A stretch of DNA of 64,000 nt from Plumapathes pennacea (taxonomy: Eukaryota; Cnidaria; Anthozoa; Antipatharia; Myriopathidae). This document shows positions 54,801 through 64,000 of the stretch, piece by piece. The position numbers and the translations under genes are program-made. The notes beneath the pieces are model-generated. The model was not told where the DNA came from. It saw nothing but the letters and a program-made list of their open reading frames with translations, and made no database searches. The stretch is from the NCBI GenBank assembly GCA_964036295.1, contig OZ038463.1, positions 23,919,069 to 23,983,068 on the forward strand, given 5' to 3'. Each line of letters opens with the position of its first letter. Positions within the stretch are counted from its first letter, which is position 1.

Positions 54801-55291
54801 GCAAATTCTTTGATTGGCGATTTAACTACTTTGGTTTTGGTTTATATCCAAGTGTTTGTTAAAAGTTAATGATACCATGGAAACTACATTCGGATGAATT
54901 ACTGTACAATCAATTGTTTTCACATTTTTGGGCTCAGAAGATGCAAAATCTAAACTATACAGTTTATGAAAGTAGTGCCATAAAAAGTATAAAGATCTCT
55001 CAAACTGATACATGTACATTACTGTGCATTAATTACATACTTTGTGCTCAAAGTTTTTCTTTTTCAGAATTTATCCCAATTAGCATTACAGCTTTTCAAA
55101 AAAGCCATGGCTTACTCGCACAAAAGTTTTGCAAGTTATATTTAAAAAACGAGTGCGAAAAAAAAGTTATCAAAGACAAAGCACAAATTTTTGAAACAGC
55201 CTAGCTTTGGTAAAACATTTAGTCTAGTCGAGCGAGATTAAATGCTCAAGAAGTGTCAATCTGGCTAACCTGCGATCAGACCCTCTTTTCC
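51809..55291 (+). repeat. Segmental tandem duplication, copy 2 (about 3.48 kb)
   Basis: Direct copy of 48347-51796. The flank right of it starts with the left arm of a hairpin (55283-55386). Relative to copy 1 it has lost about 45 bp just before the PH frame (53055-53085) and retains extra sequence at 52440-52520. AT dinucleotide and poly-A tracts differ in length between copies. Confidence 0.95.
53088..53792 (+). pseudogene. PH-domain gene, duplicated copy with disabled start
   Basis: Same reading frame as 49597-50301, but the start reads ATG GAG TGA (stop at 53094-53096, CGA in the intact copy), and the upstream acceptor-like region is deleted. The rest of the frame is open to the normal stop. 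The first in-frame ATG is at 53166, which would drop the first strand of the PH domain. By eye, eight amino-acid replacements against one silent change separate it from the intact copy (for example SFRF to SLRF, VTEA to VTKA), as expected for relaxed selection. A truncated protein from 53166 cannot be excluded. Confidence 0.75.
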
Positions 55292-55386
55292 CTCCCTGGT
55301 GGCGAAATGGCCATGAGAGACTGGGGAGGGGACCCCAGTATCTCATGGCCATTTATATTTTTTGCCACTGGGGAGGGAAAGGAGGA
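55283..55386. repeat. Hairpin at the duplication boundary
   Basis: The left arm CTTTTCCCTCCCTGGTGGCG and then AAATGGCCATGAGA pair with the right arm TCTCATGGCCATTT and TGCCACTGGGGAGGGAAAGG. Copy 1 of the segmental duplication ends a few bases into the equivalent left arm, so the breakpoint coincides with this structure. Confidence 0.75.
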
Positions 55387-56687
55387 CCTTATTGCAGGTT
55401 ACAATATGGCAAATGGTTTGAACCAGGGAGCATGAACAGCCTATTTTAGACCAAAATGCACAATTTTCGACTCTATTTCAGACCAAATATCAAAATCTCT
55501 GATCCTAAATCGATACCCTATTCAGACTAAAATGCTGAAAATGATACCCTACAACAACAACAACAACTACTACCACTACCACTACTACTACTACAGTCCT
55601 TCTGGAGACTACTCTCATCTAAACGATCACATCCCCAATGTAAAGTGTCAATTTGTTGAATATTACTTATCACTTAGTGCCATACATGTATATAGCTGAA
55701 TACAGTGAAATATTCTGATTTTATACATGTTAATAACATTTTGACAATAATCATTACTACACTTTTATGTATCAGGTGTTTTTTATGCAAATAAAGATGT
55801 GTGGTTGAGAAGGGAATTAAGATAAATAGCATTGCAAGATTTATAAATTTGGATGCCACACTTAATCACACTAGTGTCATATGTGGCATTACTGGTGTGA
55901 TACTGCCTTCAATGTGGCCAAACAGAAAGATGTTACATGTAGCTTCAGAACAGATTCAGTATAGGGTGATGGCAAAGCTCATTAACTGTTGAGAAATATT
56001 ATAGGAAAATGAATGATCCTGTTTTATGTAAGCAGGTGCTATACTGATATTTTTGGTCCTGTCTTTTTTGTCCCTACAGTGGGCCCTTTAATAGCAACAT
56101 TGATCATAGAAGAGACTCTGTGTATCATTAGATCATAAAATATTATTTATGGCCATGTATATGTAGGCAGTGTTGGGAATCAGTTGTGATTTCATAAACG
56201 ATTATGGGATTGTTGATTGGTTTTAGTTTTACTGTGGTGGTCCTTGTTTCCTGTTCATTCATTTTGAGCCCCAAGCAACAATGCTTAAAACTTTTACCAT
56301 GTTTAAATAAAAATTATTGTATTGTTACTATTATAATATTGAATACAAGACACACCAGAATGTTAAATGTGTATCATAGTCTTCTTGCAACAACTTATTT
56401 ATTTTTTCATGACAATCGGTTATGCATCAAGCATAATTGATTGTTGCATTGCTAAAAGCTTTCAATCGTCGATTAAAATTGACAATCGGTACATCACTAG
56501 TATTAGGTACTGTAACTTGAAAACCCTCACAAAAATCAAGCATTCTTTTGTAAGTTTCTTTGAAGATAACAATACTTAATTGGCACAGTATACGTCCATG
56601 TTTCCTGACCATGGTTAATTCATTCAATATAAATTACACTGTCATATAAATTACACTGCATAAATTAGTTGACCTTCCATGGTAGGT
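55387..56687. other. Intergenic stretch left of the galactosyltransferase gene
   Basis: Contains a trinucleotide tract of ACA/ACT units (about 55550-55600) and AT-rich sequence that includes the 3'UTR of the minus-strand glycosyltransferase; TTTATT on the plus strand near 56396 is a possible polyadenylation signal for it. No other gene. Confidence 0.5.
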
Positions 56688-57815
56688 CTATGATTGAATA
56701 CATCTTTTATAGATAACATACAAAGTCACAAACAAACTGTATGATAAACTACACAAAATTCCTGGAAGATAGAATTTGTTCCAGTGACACCCAGCATCAA
56801 CATTTAAGGACTCAAGTGCTTTGAGCTTTATGTGCACATTTTGAATGAGTGTAGTCGACATTTGATGACCAACAGCAAGGAAGCTGGCAAAGTCACAGAC
56901 AGAAAATTCCTCAAAATCGGTTTCACTAAATGGAAAGTAAAATCTAAATTCTCTAATATGCACAGGGGTAACACCAAGTGATCCCGCTAGAATTCCCATG
57001 TATGCATCCTCAATAGTGAGAAGTTTAAAATACCTGGCTGCACGTAACATGTCTCCAAGGATATTAGAGGAAAGGATATAGAATGGTCCACCACAATAGG
57101 GAGGATAGCGATGTCCACTAAAGGTTTCTTCACTTACATAGTACTTTGAATTTGTCCTTCTCACAGGTGAAGCACTGCTATGCACTTGTCCCGCGTACAA
57201 ACGAAGGGGAAGTTGGGGGTTAGAGAGCCATTGGATCAGCCTTGGGACATGCACATACACATCATCATCAGCTTTGAGGACGTAAGTGCAATTCACTGCC
57301 GCTGCTGCCCACGAAAATGACGTTAAAGTCTTCACAACCAAGTTATCGTATGAATCTTGAAATTTTCCCATTAAAATGTCATCATTCTTCCTCGCCTCAG
57401 AAGCGATTTCAGCATCGAGGTAATCGTTTTTCTTTCCCACAACGAAGACTATTTGCCAGTTGTTTTCGTTCAAATATTTATGGCTGGTTTTATAACGTTC
57501 GGCGTCGCCCCAAGTTTTTCGAATGGCATTCCTCTGATCAAAATTGGTCGGTGCAGACGGCACAAGTATCAGAAGCCACAGTCTTCGTTGTAACTTTGGG
57601 ACGAGCAACAGTTTTGGGAGTGTAAAATTATTGCGAATGACATGAGTTGTTCTTTTGTTCTGGTCTTCCCAGGTATAAAGCAAGTATAGCGTGGTCGTTA
57701 GCAAGGACATAGCACTCACAGCAAAGAAAAGCACCTTCCAGCCGGCGAGATGACGGACGCCGAGGCAAGAGGAGAAGTTGTAGAGTGAAGTCCATGAGTA
57801 ATGACAGTGTTCCAT
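56688..57815 (-). CDS. Beta-1,3-galactosyltransferase-like enzyme (GT31)
   Basis: A single-exon frame of 375 residues. It transfers galactose (or GlcNAc) from UDP-sugar in beta-1,3 linkage in the Golgi; the exact donor and acceptor are unknown. It has a type II signal anchor at about 25-48. GT31 motifs appear in order: RNAIRKTWG (95-103), the metal-binding DDD in KADDDVYVH (181-189), YCGGPFYILSS (240-250) and EDAYMGILAGSLG (269-281). N-glycosylation sequons are at N63 and N175. The length is slightly above the usual 310-350 because of a C-terminal tail that is unusually hydrophobic (about 349-369, YLPGILCSLSYSLFVTLYVIYK), which could be a second membrane segment. Single-exon coding is common for this family. 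Confidence 0.9.
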   Translation of the reverse strand: MEHCHYSWTSLYNFSSCLGVRHLAGWKVLFFAVSAMSLLTTTLYLLYTWEDQNKRTTHVIRNNFTLPKLLLVPKLQRRLWLLILVPSAPTNFDQRNAIRKTWGDAERYKTSHKYLNENNWQIVFVVGKKNDYLDAEIASEARKNDDILMGKFQDSYDNLVVKTLTSFSWAAAAVNCTYVLKADDDVYVHVPRLIQWLSNPQLPLRLYAGQVHSSASPVRRTNSKYYVSEETFSGHRYPPYCGGPFYILSSNILGDMLRAARYFKLLTIEDAYMGILAGSLGVTPVHIREFRFYFPFSETDFEEFSVCDFASFLAVGHQMSTTLIQNVHIKLKALESLNVDAGCHWNKFYLPGILCSLSYSLFVTLYVIYKRCIQS

Positions 57816-58557
57816 TTCATCTGATCGTCAACACGAACGCATTTCTGAAGACATGCATAATTGTCCTTTGTGTAGAACTTCATATACTGTGTCCTCAATC
57901 CGCAGACCAAAGCATAATGATTGCGGGCGCTAACGTTTTTGCAAAAATTGTATTTAATTTTTGCTAAATTTATACTGATACTTGAAGTGGATTATTCTAT
58001 GATACGTGCAGTTAAATATCAAGGGCTTGTCGTCTCTTTTTTCAGAATACAAAAGTTTCCAGTATTAGCAGGCCATGTAATTTTGTCAATTTCTTGAAGG
58101 ATAAAATGCCAAGTTTCGGTCATAAAACCACCAAAGAGCTTGGATTAGGTTAACAAATTTCAACTTTATGTCAAAGAAAGAATCCAGTATCCAGAACTTT
58201 TACTAACAGACAAAATTTTGACCAAATCCAGGATTATCGTAATCGTCTTTGAACAAAAAGCAAAGTAACGCGTCTTAAAAAGCACTCACATTGCATGGCT
58301 TTGTCATGAAAAAACAAAGTTAAAAATGTAAAAACGTCATAACTTCATTAAACTGGCTAAATGTAAGGTTTCCACGTAACTTTAACTGATAACGCGGACA
58401 CAATTGAATACAAACGTCAATAAATATTACTTTATGTTCCGGCAAAAGAACTATGTGGTTAGCGTAGCCCAACCAATGTGGGCTTAAGTCTCATGTATTT
58501 TATCGCCGTTTAGGCCAGAATATGTGAAGGCAACAAGTGCGCTTCCCGGGACTCTTC
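57816..58557. other. Intergenic stretch between GT31 and RTK genes
   Basis: Presumably holds the promoter of the minus-strand galactosyltransferase on its left and the RTK 3'UTR on its right. A diverged inverted-repeat relic (about 58115-58260, with AAATCCAGGATTATCG) resembles the element at 34820-35063. No gene. Confidence 0.45.
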
Positions 58558-61500
58558 TCAAGAGTGCAGGGCTCCCGTAATTTTTCGCACCCGAGTTGCG
58601 TCAAATTTCCCAGTACTGTCGTCATCCACAGTTGTGGCTGGTACTCCGACGCATGCGTGCATAATTTCCGGGCTTTCTGACAAGATCTGGACAATGCGCG
58701 CCGCAGATGGTCGGTCCAGAGGATCCCAGCTCCAACACATGCGTAGTAGGCTCGCACTGTAAGGATGTGAAGAAAACAAAAAGTACATATGTGGTAAAAT
58801 TTAGTATGACTCGATATCAAGTAATTGTAAACATGATGGGGCTGCATCCGGTAGACCGGTAGCTTGCGAAAACAGACGGATTTTCTGCAAAAACGAATCG
58901 ACAAGCGCTTGAAGGGGAATATGGAAAGCAATATGGCTAGCCAAAACACTCCACTCGTGGCTAGCGATAGATGTTGCCGGGATGACCTAAGTATCAGGTC
59001 CAAAGGGGAAAGGACACAGTTGGTGGGTCAGTAAGACTTGAGTGTAAATGTCCAATTTGAACAAATAGAGCAAATCAACAACTCACGCTTCAAATGTGCA
59101 CTGAGGTGGAACTGAGATAGTCTCGCCTCCACAAACTCGCTCCAAGACCTCTGCGTTTGAGAGACCCTGATACGGGAAGCCCCCAAACGTAAGGAGCTCC
59201 CAGAGCGTGACACCATAAGACCACACGTCTGTGTACCGAGTGAACATGCCCTCCCTTAGAGACTCAGGGGACATCCAGCGAACAGGGAACATTCCTGAAA
59301 CAAAACAAGGAAAAACGTCGTTCAAGTTTGCTTGCAATGAATAACAAGGACTATTGAGGGAAAAAATGAGCAAACTGATGGTTGAAAAGTACTCACAGTT
59401 TAACCTTCTCACTCCTGAGCTTAAAACACAAATTTTTCCAGCCATTCAAGAAGATGTATGGGTGATGCAGTGATAATTGGTAGTTGAATCAGCGTTTCTC
59501 TGAGCAAGCAATAAAATGCCACTGGGTTCACCATTCTCACGAGCGAACGGTCTTGCCATATTTTTGAAATGTGCTACCGTTTCTTTGTTCTTCGCACTTT
59601 TAGTGGAACGCATTCGTTTTTTCTTGGCATGCACGTATATAAAGACTGCCTGTTTCCATAGAAACTGACCTTTTTTCTCGTAGCGGTAGTAATCGGATCC
59701 TATCAGTGGCCTAGACAAGCCAAAGTCGCCAATCTTGACCACATTACCAAAACCAACCATACAGTTCCTTAATGCCAAGTCCCTAAAGTGCAAAATGCTA
59801 TCAGCAAACACATCACTATATATCAAACTACTCATCATCCACATACAATATTAGAAAGCTCCATAGATCATTCCACAATGCACGTCATCACATTGCACGA
59901 CGCAGGAGCGCCTCATATGACACTATACTGCACCATATGATATGGGTCTGCTATACTATTCTACACTTCATTACAACTGCTTTACTGTCAGTACATTACA
60001 GCACATTTCAGCAACGCACACTCTACGACGCTGCACACCACTAAGTATCTCTTCTTCACTCACTGCGATGATCAAACTCACTATTCATTCCTATCCGCAG
60101 TTCATATATATGAGTTTATCATATATACATCATATCACACTGTACTACACCACATTATTCTATACTACACTAACACTAAACTAAACTACACTACTATATT
60201 GTGCTACACCACACTATTCTACACTACACTAACACTAAACTAACACTAAACTAAACTCCACTGTACTACACCACACACACTACACTTCACTAACAGTAAA
60301 CTAATAGTAAACTAAACTAAACTACACTACTACATGGCACTGCACTGCACAACACAACACTAAACTACAGTACAGTGGCTATACTACACTACACTACACT
60401 ACACTACACTGCATTACACTACACTCTAAGCTCACATGATTATACCAAGCTGATTATTACACCGTAGTTGTGTTAGTTGGGGTTGTGTTGGTAATGTGGT
60501 TTATAAGTTTAGCTCAAACGAACAAACACACAAACAATTACTGCACGAACTACCTGTGAACAAACTTGTTCTTAGCGAGATACTGTAACCCCCGCGCAAT
60601 ATCCATTGCCATGGCAGTGAGTCGCCGTGGAACCACTTCATCCGCCTGTTGCACGTGTAACACAAATATTAGCCCCGCATACGAATTGATGTGGTGCTCA
60701 GCGTAGCCAACAGTTTTAACTACAACTCAAACTGTTAATAAATAGCTGTAATAGAGGAGTAGAACTACGATTTGGTTTAACTAGACCTATAAGTATACAC
60801 AATATTTTAAACTGTACTATATTCTAATCCACGAACGTAACTATACGTAAATTGAATGTCTCCGTTGTTTGAAGACTGACAGAAAATAACAGAGCTATGA
60901 ATAATAACCAGCTGAGGTAAAGCAGAATTATGGTCAATGTTTTGATTTGTTCAAGGACAAATAGCAACAAATGATTTGATATAAAATGATCACAGACCTC
61001 TGGGGATCCCGGTTGATTCATAACACGCCTTCTTGCCAGCAAGAAACTTTTTAAATCACCTGGAAATAATGAATTTCAAAGAGGACTTTTAGTTCCTCTA
61101 TTTTGCTACGCAAAATCGAAGAACGGCGCATTCTAATGTTTCAATTGATGAAGCTGCATTTTAAAGGTAGAGCCTTAGAAGCAATTATGTGTATTTGTGT
61201 GCTGGTGAGGGGTGGAGGTAGGCGGGTTGAGTAGGGAAACAATGTTGACGGAGATTTAAAGACTCACCGTGAATCATGAGTTCCATTACAATGTACACAG
61301 GCTCGCCTACAGTACACACGGCCAGCAGTTGAACGATGTTGTCGTGCGAAAATTGTTTCATTTTGTCGGCTTCGCTTAAAAACTCCACCTGAAAGAAAAA
61401 ACACGAGAACTTGCTTATACTTTTTTTTACACTTTTATTTTATTTTAATTCCTAATTAATACAGAAGTTGGAATGACCCGCAATCGAGGCGGGTCAGTCT

Positions 61501-64000
61501 CTAAACATTACAGCATGCCTCTACACACGTGATTAGCCACAGGACGTGATCAAACTACGGCACGGGAATAGCAGTAGATCATACCTTTTCTTCAACAGTA
61601 GAACCTGTCCTGAGCGCTTTTACAGCTACAGGTATAGGCTTTTCTTCCTCCATCACTCCCAGGGCCTCGCCACCAAATACAGCACCGAAAGCGCCCTCTC
61701 CAAGTTTTCGGTTCAACAGAATCTTGTCGGCGGGGATTTCCCACTCGTCCAAAGCAAATATATGGGTAGAGCGACTTCCATTCAAAAGGCCAAGCTCACG
61801 CAGACGGTTCTTTGTGGTTTTGTACTTTGATGAATATCTGGAAAAACCGACAAGCTTTAGGCTGGCTCACACGTGCGACGCAAGTGGTGAACCGGAACGA
61901 CGCAAGCGAGAGCACGAGCACAAGTAAAAGGAATGTTTTCCTTTGTTCCGTGCTTGCGTCGCTATTTCGTTCCTGTGAACCGGTACGACACATGAATTAT
62001 TTGTAATTAGTTATTACAATTTTTGTCGGCCATCTTGGGATCTATGTTTGTTCCCAGACTGCGCGCTGATAATGAGCGAAGCACTGCACATGCGTGTGTT
62101 CTTGTGCTTACGCTTGAGTCGTGTGAACCAGTCTTTTACCGGTGTATGGAAAATTAATTTGTTAACAGGGCACAGTACGTATACAGTGTACAAAAGACGA
62201 AGTCAGTTATAATTAAGAAATATATAACGCGCCACCGTGTAAAATAGTAGCCTCATCTAAACACGCGGGAAGTTGGGAGAACACGAGAGTAGCGTAAGGA
62301 AACCACGAGGCCGCCGAGTGTTTAGACGAGGCTAGATTACACGGGAACACGTTATATATTTCTTTTATAAAATAATTAGCCAAGTAAAAAACATCGCGTA
62401 TCGCGTCAGCGTGTAATATACTCTCATCTAACACGGTTATTTAGCCAATCAGGGAGCGCGTAGTATCATAGTTATTTTATAAACAATAATATATTGTCAG
62501 AAAAATGAAATTATGCAGGTTTAAAATGTCCAATAGAAATGTATTTCAAAATCTCAACATTAGTTGATAGTTTTAGAATTTTTCAAAAAAAGATTTCTTT
62601 ACAAGTTCAACTGATCAGCAGGTGTTTGAGAGTTTTGAAATACATTTTCTATTGGACATTTTAAACCTGCAGTTACTTTTTCCTGTATAGCTGTTTGAGA
62701 AGAATTAGAATCTAGAGAATTTTTAGAACATTTATCTAAATAAGCTATCGATTGCCGAGCTCTCCATACTGATATACATTTTTGGTGAGAGACTGAAATA
62801 GAAAATCACAGCTGATAGTTCTCAGGAACGAAAGGGAAAGGAAACAGTTTTCTTCGTCTTTACACACGTCATTAAGACAGTTTAACAACACAGGGACCAT
62901 AACAAGCGTCTCTTTAAACTATTAAGTCGGAAGGTTTACCTCCTCTTCAACACGAAGATGACTATGGCGAGTAACAACACCACAAGCGTGACACCTACAT
63001 GAAAGACAAAATGTAATAACAGTGAGATACTCTCAAAATATGTTGTGAATTTATAATACAGAGAAGATGAAAAAAAGAAAATTACTATTACTATTATTTT
63101 TATCATTATTATCAAATTGTGGAAGGAGAGGGTACTATGGGATTGTCACTTCTTGTACAAACAATATAATATCGCCGTTTATGTTGCGCAATGAGCATTC
63201 CGTGCTCGATAACAGTTATAATCAAACAATTACGAAATCCTGCTACTCTTGGGCATCCTTCGATAGCTCAGTTGGTAGAGCGGAGGACTTTAGAGTTGCA
63301 TTGTCATCTTTAGGTCGCTAGTTCGACTCTTTTTTTCCCCTTATATTTCGTTCTTTTCAATTATCATGACATTTGTGGCGATGACAGGAAAGCCAACCTC
63401 TTTCCCAGATCCTCCGCCGCTGAAGTAGAGGGAGAGAGCCTGTTCACAGACTACGCATTGTATTATGTTGTGTTGCATTGTTTTACATTACACTGTATTG
63501 CACTGACTTGCATTATAATACAATGCATTACGTTGTAGTGCATTGCATTTGATCGTACGTATTGTATTGTGTATCTTGATTACTACAAAATGAAAGTTGG
63601 GGTATGGTAGGAGTAAGAAAGTGCTGCAATAGATAATATGAACACACCAATAACAATGGCTACCGCAGTTGCCTCCGCACAAGTCAGGTCCAGAGCTTTC
63701 CTTAATGTTTCTGCACCACACTGCTTTTTATTGGAGGGGTCTGATAAGTAAGGTGCATCAAAGTGTCAGAAAGGAACTAAAACTTACGCATTTGTCAGTA
63801 GATCATTCAAGCTTTTCATAGTCAGCCTTCAGTCTCATATCGTACTTCACGAATAAATTTCATACTAACCTTCAAGGCTGTCACGTGCTATGTGTCCTGT
63901 AGCCCACTTGATCAAAGGCAAGTTTAACTTCAACTTTCCCCTGACCGAGTTGCTGGAGTTGATGATGGGAACAAATTCACCAATCTCCACTGAGTACGTG
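58558..64000 (-). CDS. Receptor tyrosine kinase, insulin-receptor-like class (3' part, 5' end outside window)
   Basis: Exons seen: 64000-63870 (partial), 63740-63648, 62994-62940, 61837-61585, 61388-61268, 61059-60998, 60645-60554, 59782-59670, 59294-59087 and 58756-58558; phases agree at every junction. An extracellular piece precedes a TM helix built across two exons (AVAIVIG, then [18 protein letters not shown]). The kinase is complete: [17 protein letters not shown] (ATP lysine), HGDLKSFL, HRDLALRN (catalytic loop; usual form HRDLAARN), DFG in KIGDFGLSR, activation-loop [19 protein letters not shown] and [21 protein letters not shown] before the glycine loop, NCMV and PYQGLSN resemble insulin receptor/ROS/ALK-type kinases. 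It ends 66 residues after CTFEA with no obvious docking tail. Ligand unknown. Cnidarians have expanded RTK sets of this kind. Confidence 0.9.
59404..59515 (+). mobile_element. Family A MITE fragment in RTK intron
   Basis: TTCTCACTCCTGAGCTTAAA is followed by GATGTATGGGTGATGCAGTG and AGTTGAATCAGCG; it lacks the right half of the element. Confidence 0.5.
59880..60430. repeat. Degenerate TACAC/ACACT satellite in RTK intron
   Basis: Loose repeats of CTACACTACA, ACTAACACTAAACTA and similar, nearly G-free on the plus strand. They are of the same kind as 5215-5870 and fill much of the intron between the HRDLALRN exon and the preceding one. Confidence 0.8.
61858..62136. mobile_element. About 280-bp MITE in RTK intron
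   Basis: The ends GGCTGGCTCACACGTGCGAC and, reverse-complemented, GACTGGTTCACACGACTCAA form an imperfect inverted repeat. Internal GAACGACGCAAGC/GCTTGCGTCGC words are also inverted. The right part (62018-62128) resembles 38690-38803. Confidence 0.6.
62216..62366. mobile_element. About 150-bp foldback element in RTK intron
   Basis: AGAAATATATAACGCGCCAC and then CCTCATCTAAACAC at the left pair with GTGTTTAGACGAGG and AACACGTTATATATTTCT at the right. The arms are about 50 bp around a short loop. The following 62380-62440 has related words (CTCATCTAACACGG), so it may be a nested or larger element. Confidence 0.75.
62514..62671. mobile_element. 158-bp MITE in RTK intron
   Basis: Begins TGCAGGTTTAAAATGTCCAA and ends TTGGACATTTTAAACCTGCA, an inverted repeat of about 45 bp with few mismatches. 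Non-coding. Confidence 0.85.
62715..62837 (+). mobile_element. Family A MITE fragment in RTK intron
   Basis: The interior phrase CTCCATACTGATATACATTT and the right end CTCAGGAACGAAAGGGAAAG identify it. The left end is degraded. Confidence 0.5.
63257..63332 (+). pseudogene. Degenerate tRNA-Tyr-like sequence with intron
   Basis: The 5' half matches tRNA-Tyr closely: CCTTCGATAGCTCAGTTGGT, then AGAGCGGAGGACT. An 11-base insertion, GTTGCATTGTC, sits where eukaryotic tRNA-Tyr introns lie, just after the anticodon loop. The anticodon is TTA instead of GTA. The T-arm (GGTCGCTAGTTCGACTC) is present, but the 3' acceptor strand is replaced by a T-run and C-run, so a mature tRNA cannot form. It lies in an RTK intron, opposite to the gene. 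It is either a tRNA pseudogene or the head of a SINE. Confidence 0.75.
63450..63560. repeat. T+G-rich degenerate satellite in RTK intron
   Basis: Loose units like GCATTGTATTATGTTGTGTT. This is the complement-strand counterpart of the A+C-rich tracts at 5215-5870 and 59880-60430. Confidence 0.6.

Noticed and set aside
63648-63740. [14 protein letters not shown] in the RTK juxtamembrane exon resembles the insulin/IGF B-chain motif
   Set aside because: Spacing between the cysteines is one residue longer than in insulin/IGF, no A-chain cysteines follow, and the segment runs straight into the TM helix. Treated as coincidence.

Overview
The window looks like nuclear DNA of an animal, most likely an anthozoan cnidarian and probably a stony coral. 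The basis is intron-containing genes with GT-AG splice sites, an AT-rich background, animal gene families (CHMP4, CIBAR/FAM92, an insulin-receptor-class receptor tyrosine kinase, a GT31 glycosyltransferase) and a dense load of short terminal-inverted-repeat elements and a tRNA-derived SINE. The stony coral placement is inference from family content and repeat style. No bacterial, viral or CRISPR features were seen.

Layout, left to right. 1-7.7 kb: no convincing gene; repeats and a degenerate A+C-rich satellite. 7.75-13.5 kb (minus): a four-coding-exon gene for an 853-residue protein with a long proline/glutamine repeat head and three double-stranded-RNA-binding domains, possibly one of the plant-DRB/HYL1-like proteins known from cnidarians; its likely promoter and non-coding first exon lie near 15.15-15.35 kb. 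16.3-20.2 kb (plus): CIBAR1/FAM92, six exons. 22.9-24.3 kb (minus): intronless three-RRM protein of the RBM12 type. 26.6-27.3 kb (plus): intronless 6-phosphogluconolactonase. 28.8-33.6 kb (minus): five-exon ESCRT-III subunit CHMP4. 36-46.5 kb (minus): three small disordered proteins that share a C-terminal signature and may be a local paralogue family, in a repeat-rich region with a 0.73 kb tandem duplication. 48.3-55.3 kb (plus): a 3.46 kb tandem segmental duplication, each copy with a PH-domain gene; the second copy has lost its start region. 56.7-57.8 kb (minus): intronless beta-1,3-galactosyltransferase-like enzyme. 58.6 kb to the right edge (minus): the 3' part of a receptor tyrosine kinase gene (juxtamembrane region, TM, complete kinase domain); its 5' part lies beyond the window.

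The genes are unrelated housekeeping and signalling genes and do not form a pathway. The points most worth a second look are the repeat-headed triple-dsRBD protein, the cluster of three small proteins (two carrying candidate PP2A-B56 LxxIxE motifs), the recent PH-gene duplication with a decayed copy, and a 135-bp near-perfect GC-rich palindrome inside an intron of the dsRBD gene. Exon boundaries were placed by eye from splice consensus, reading phase and family similarity; no alignment or RNA evidence was available.
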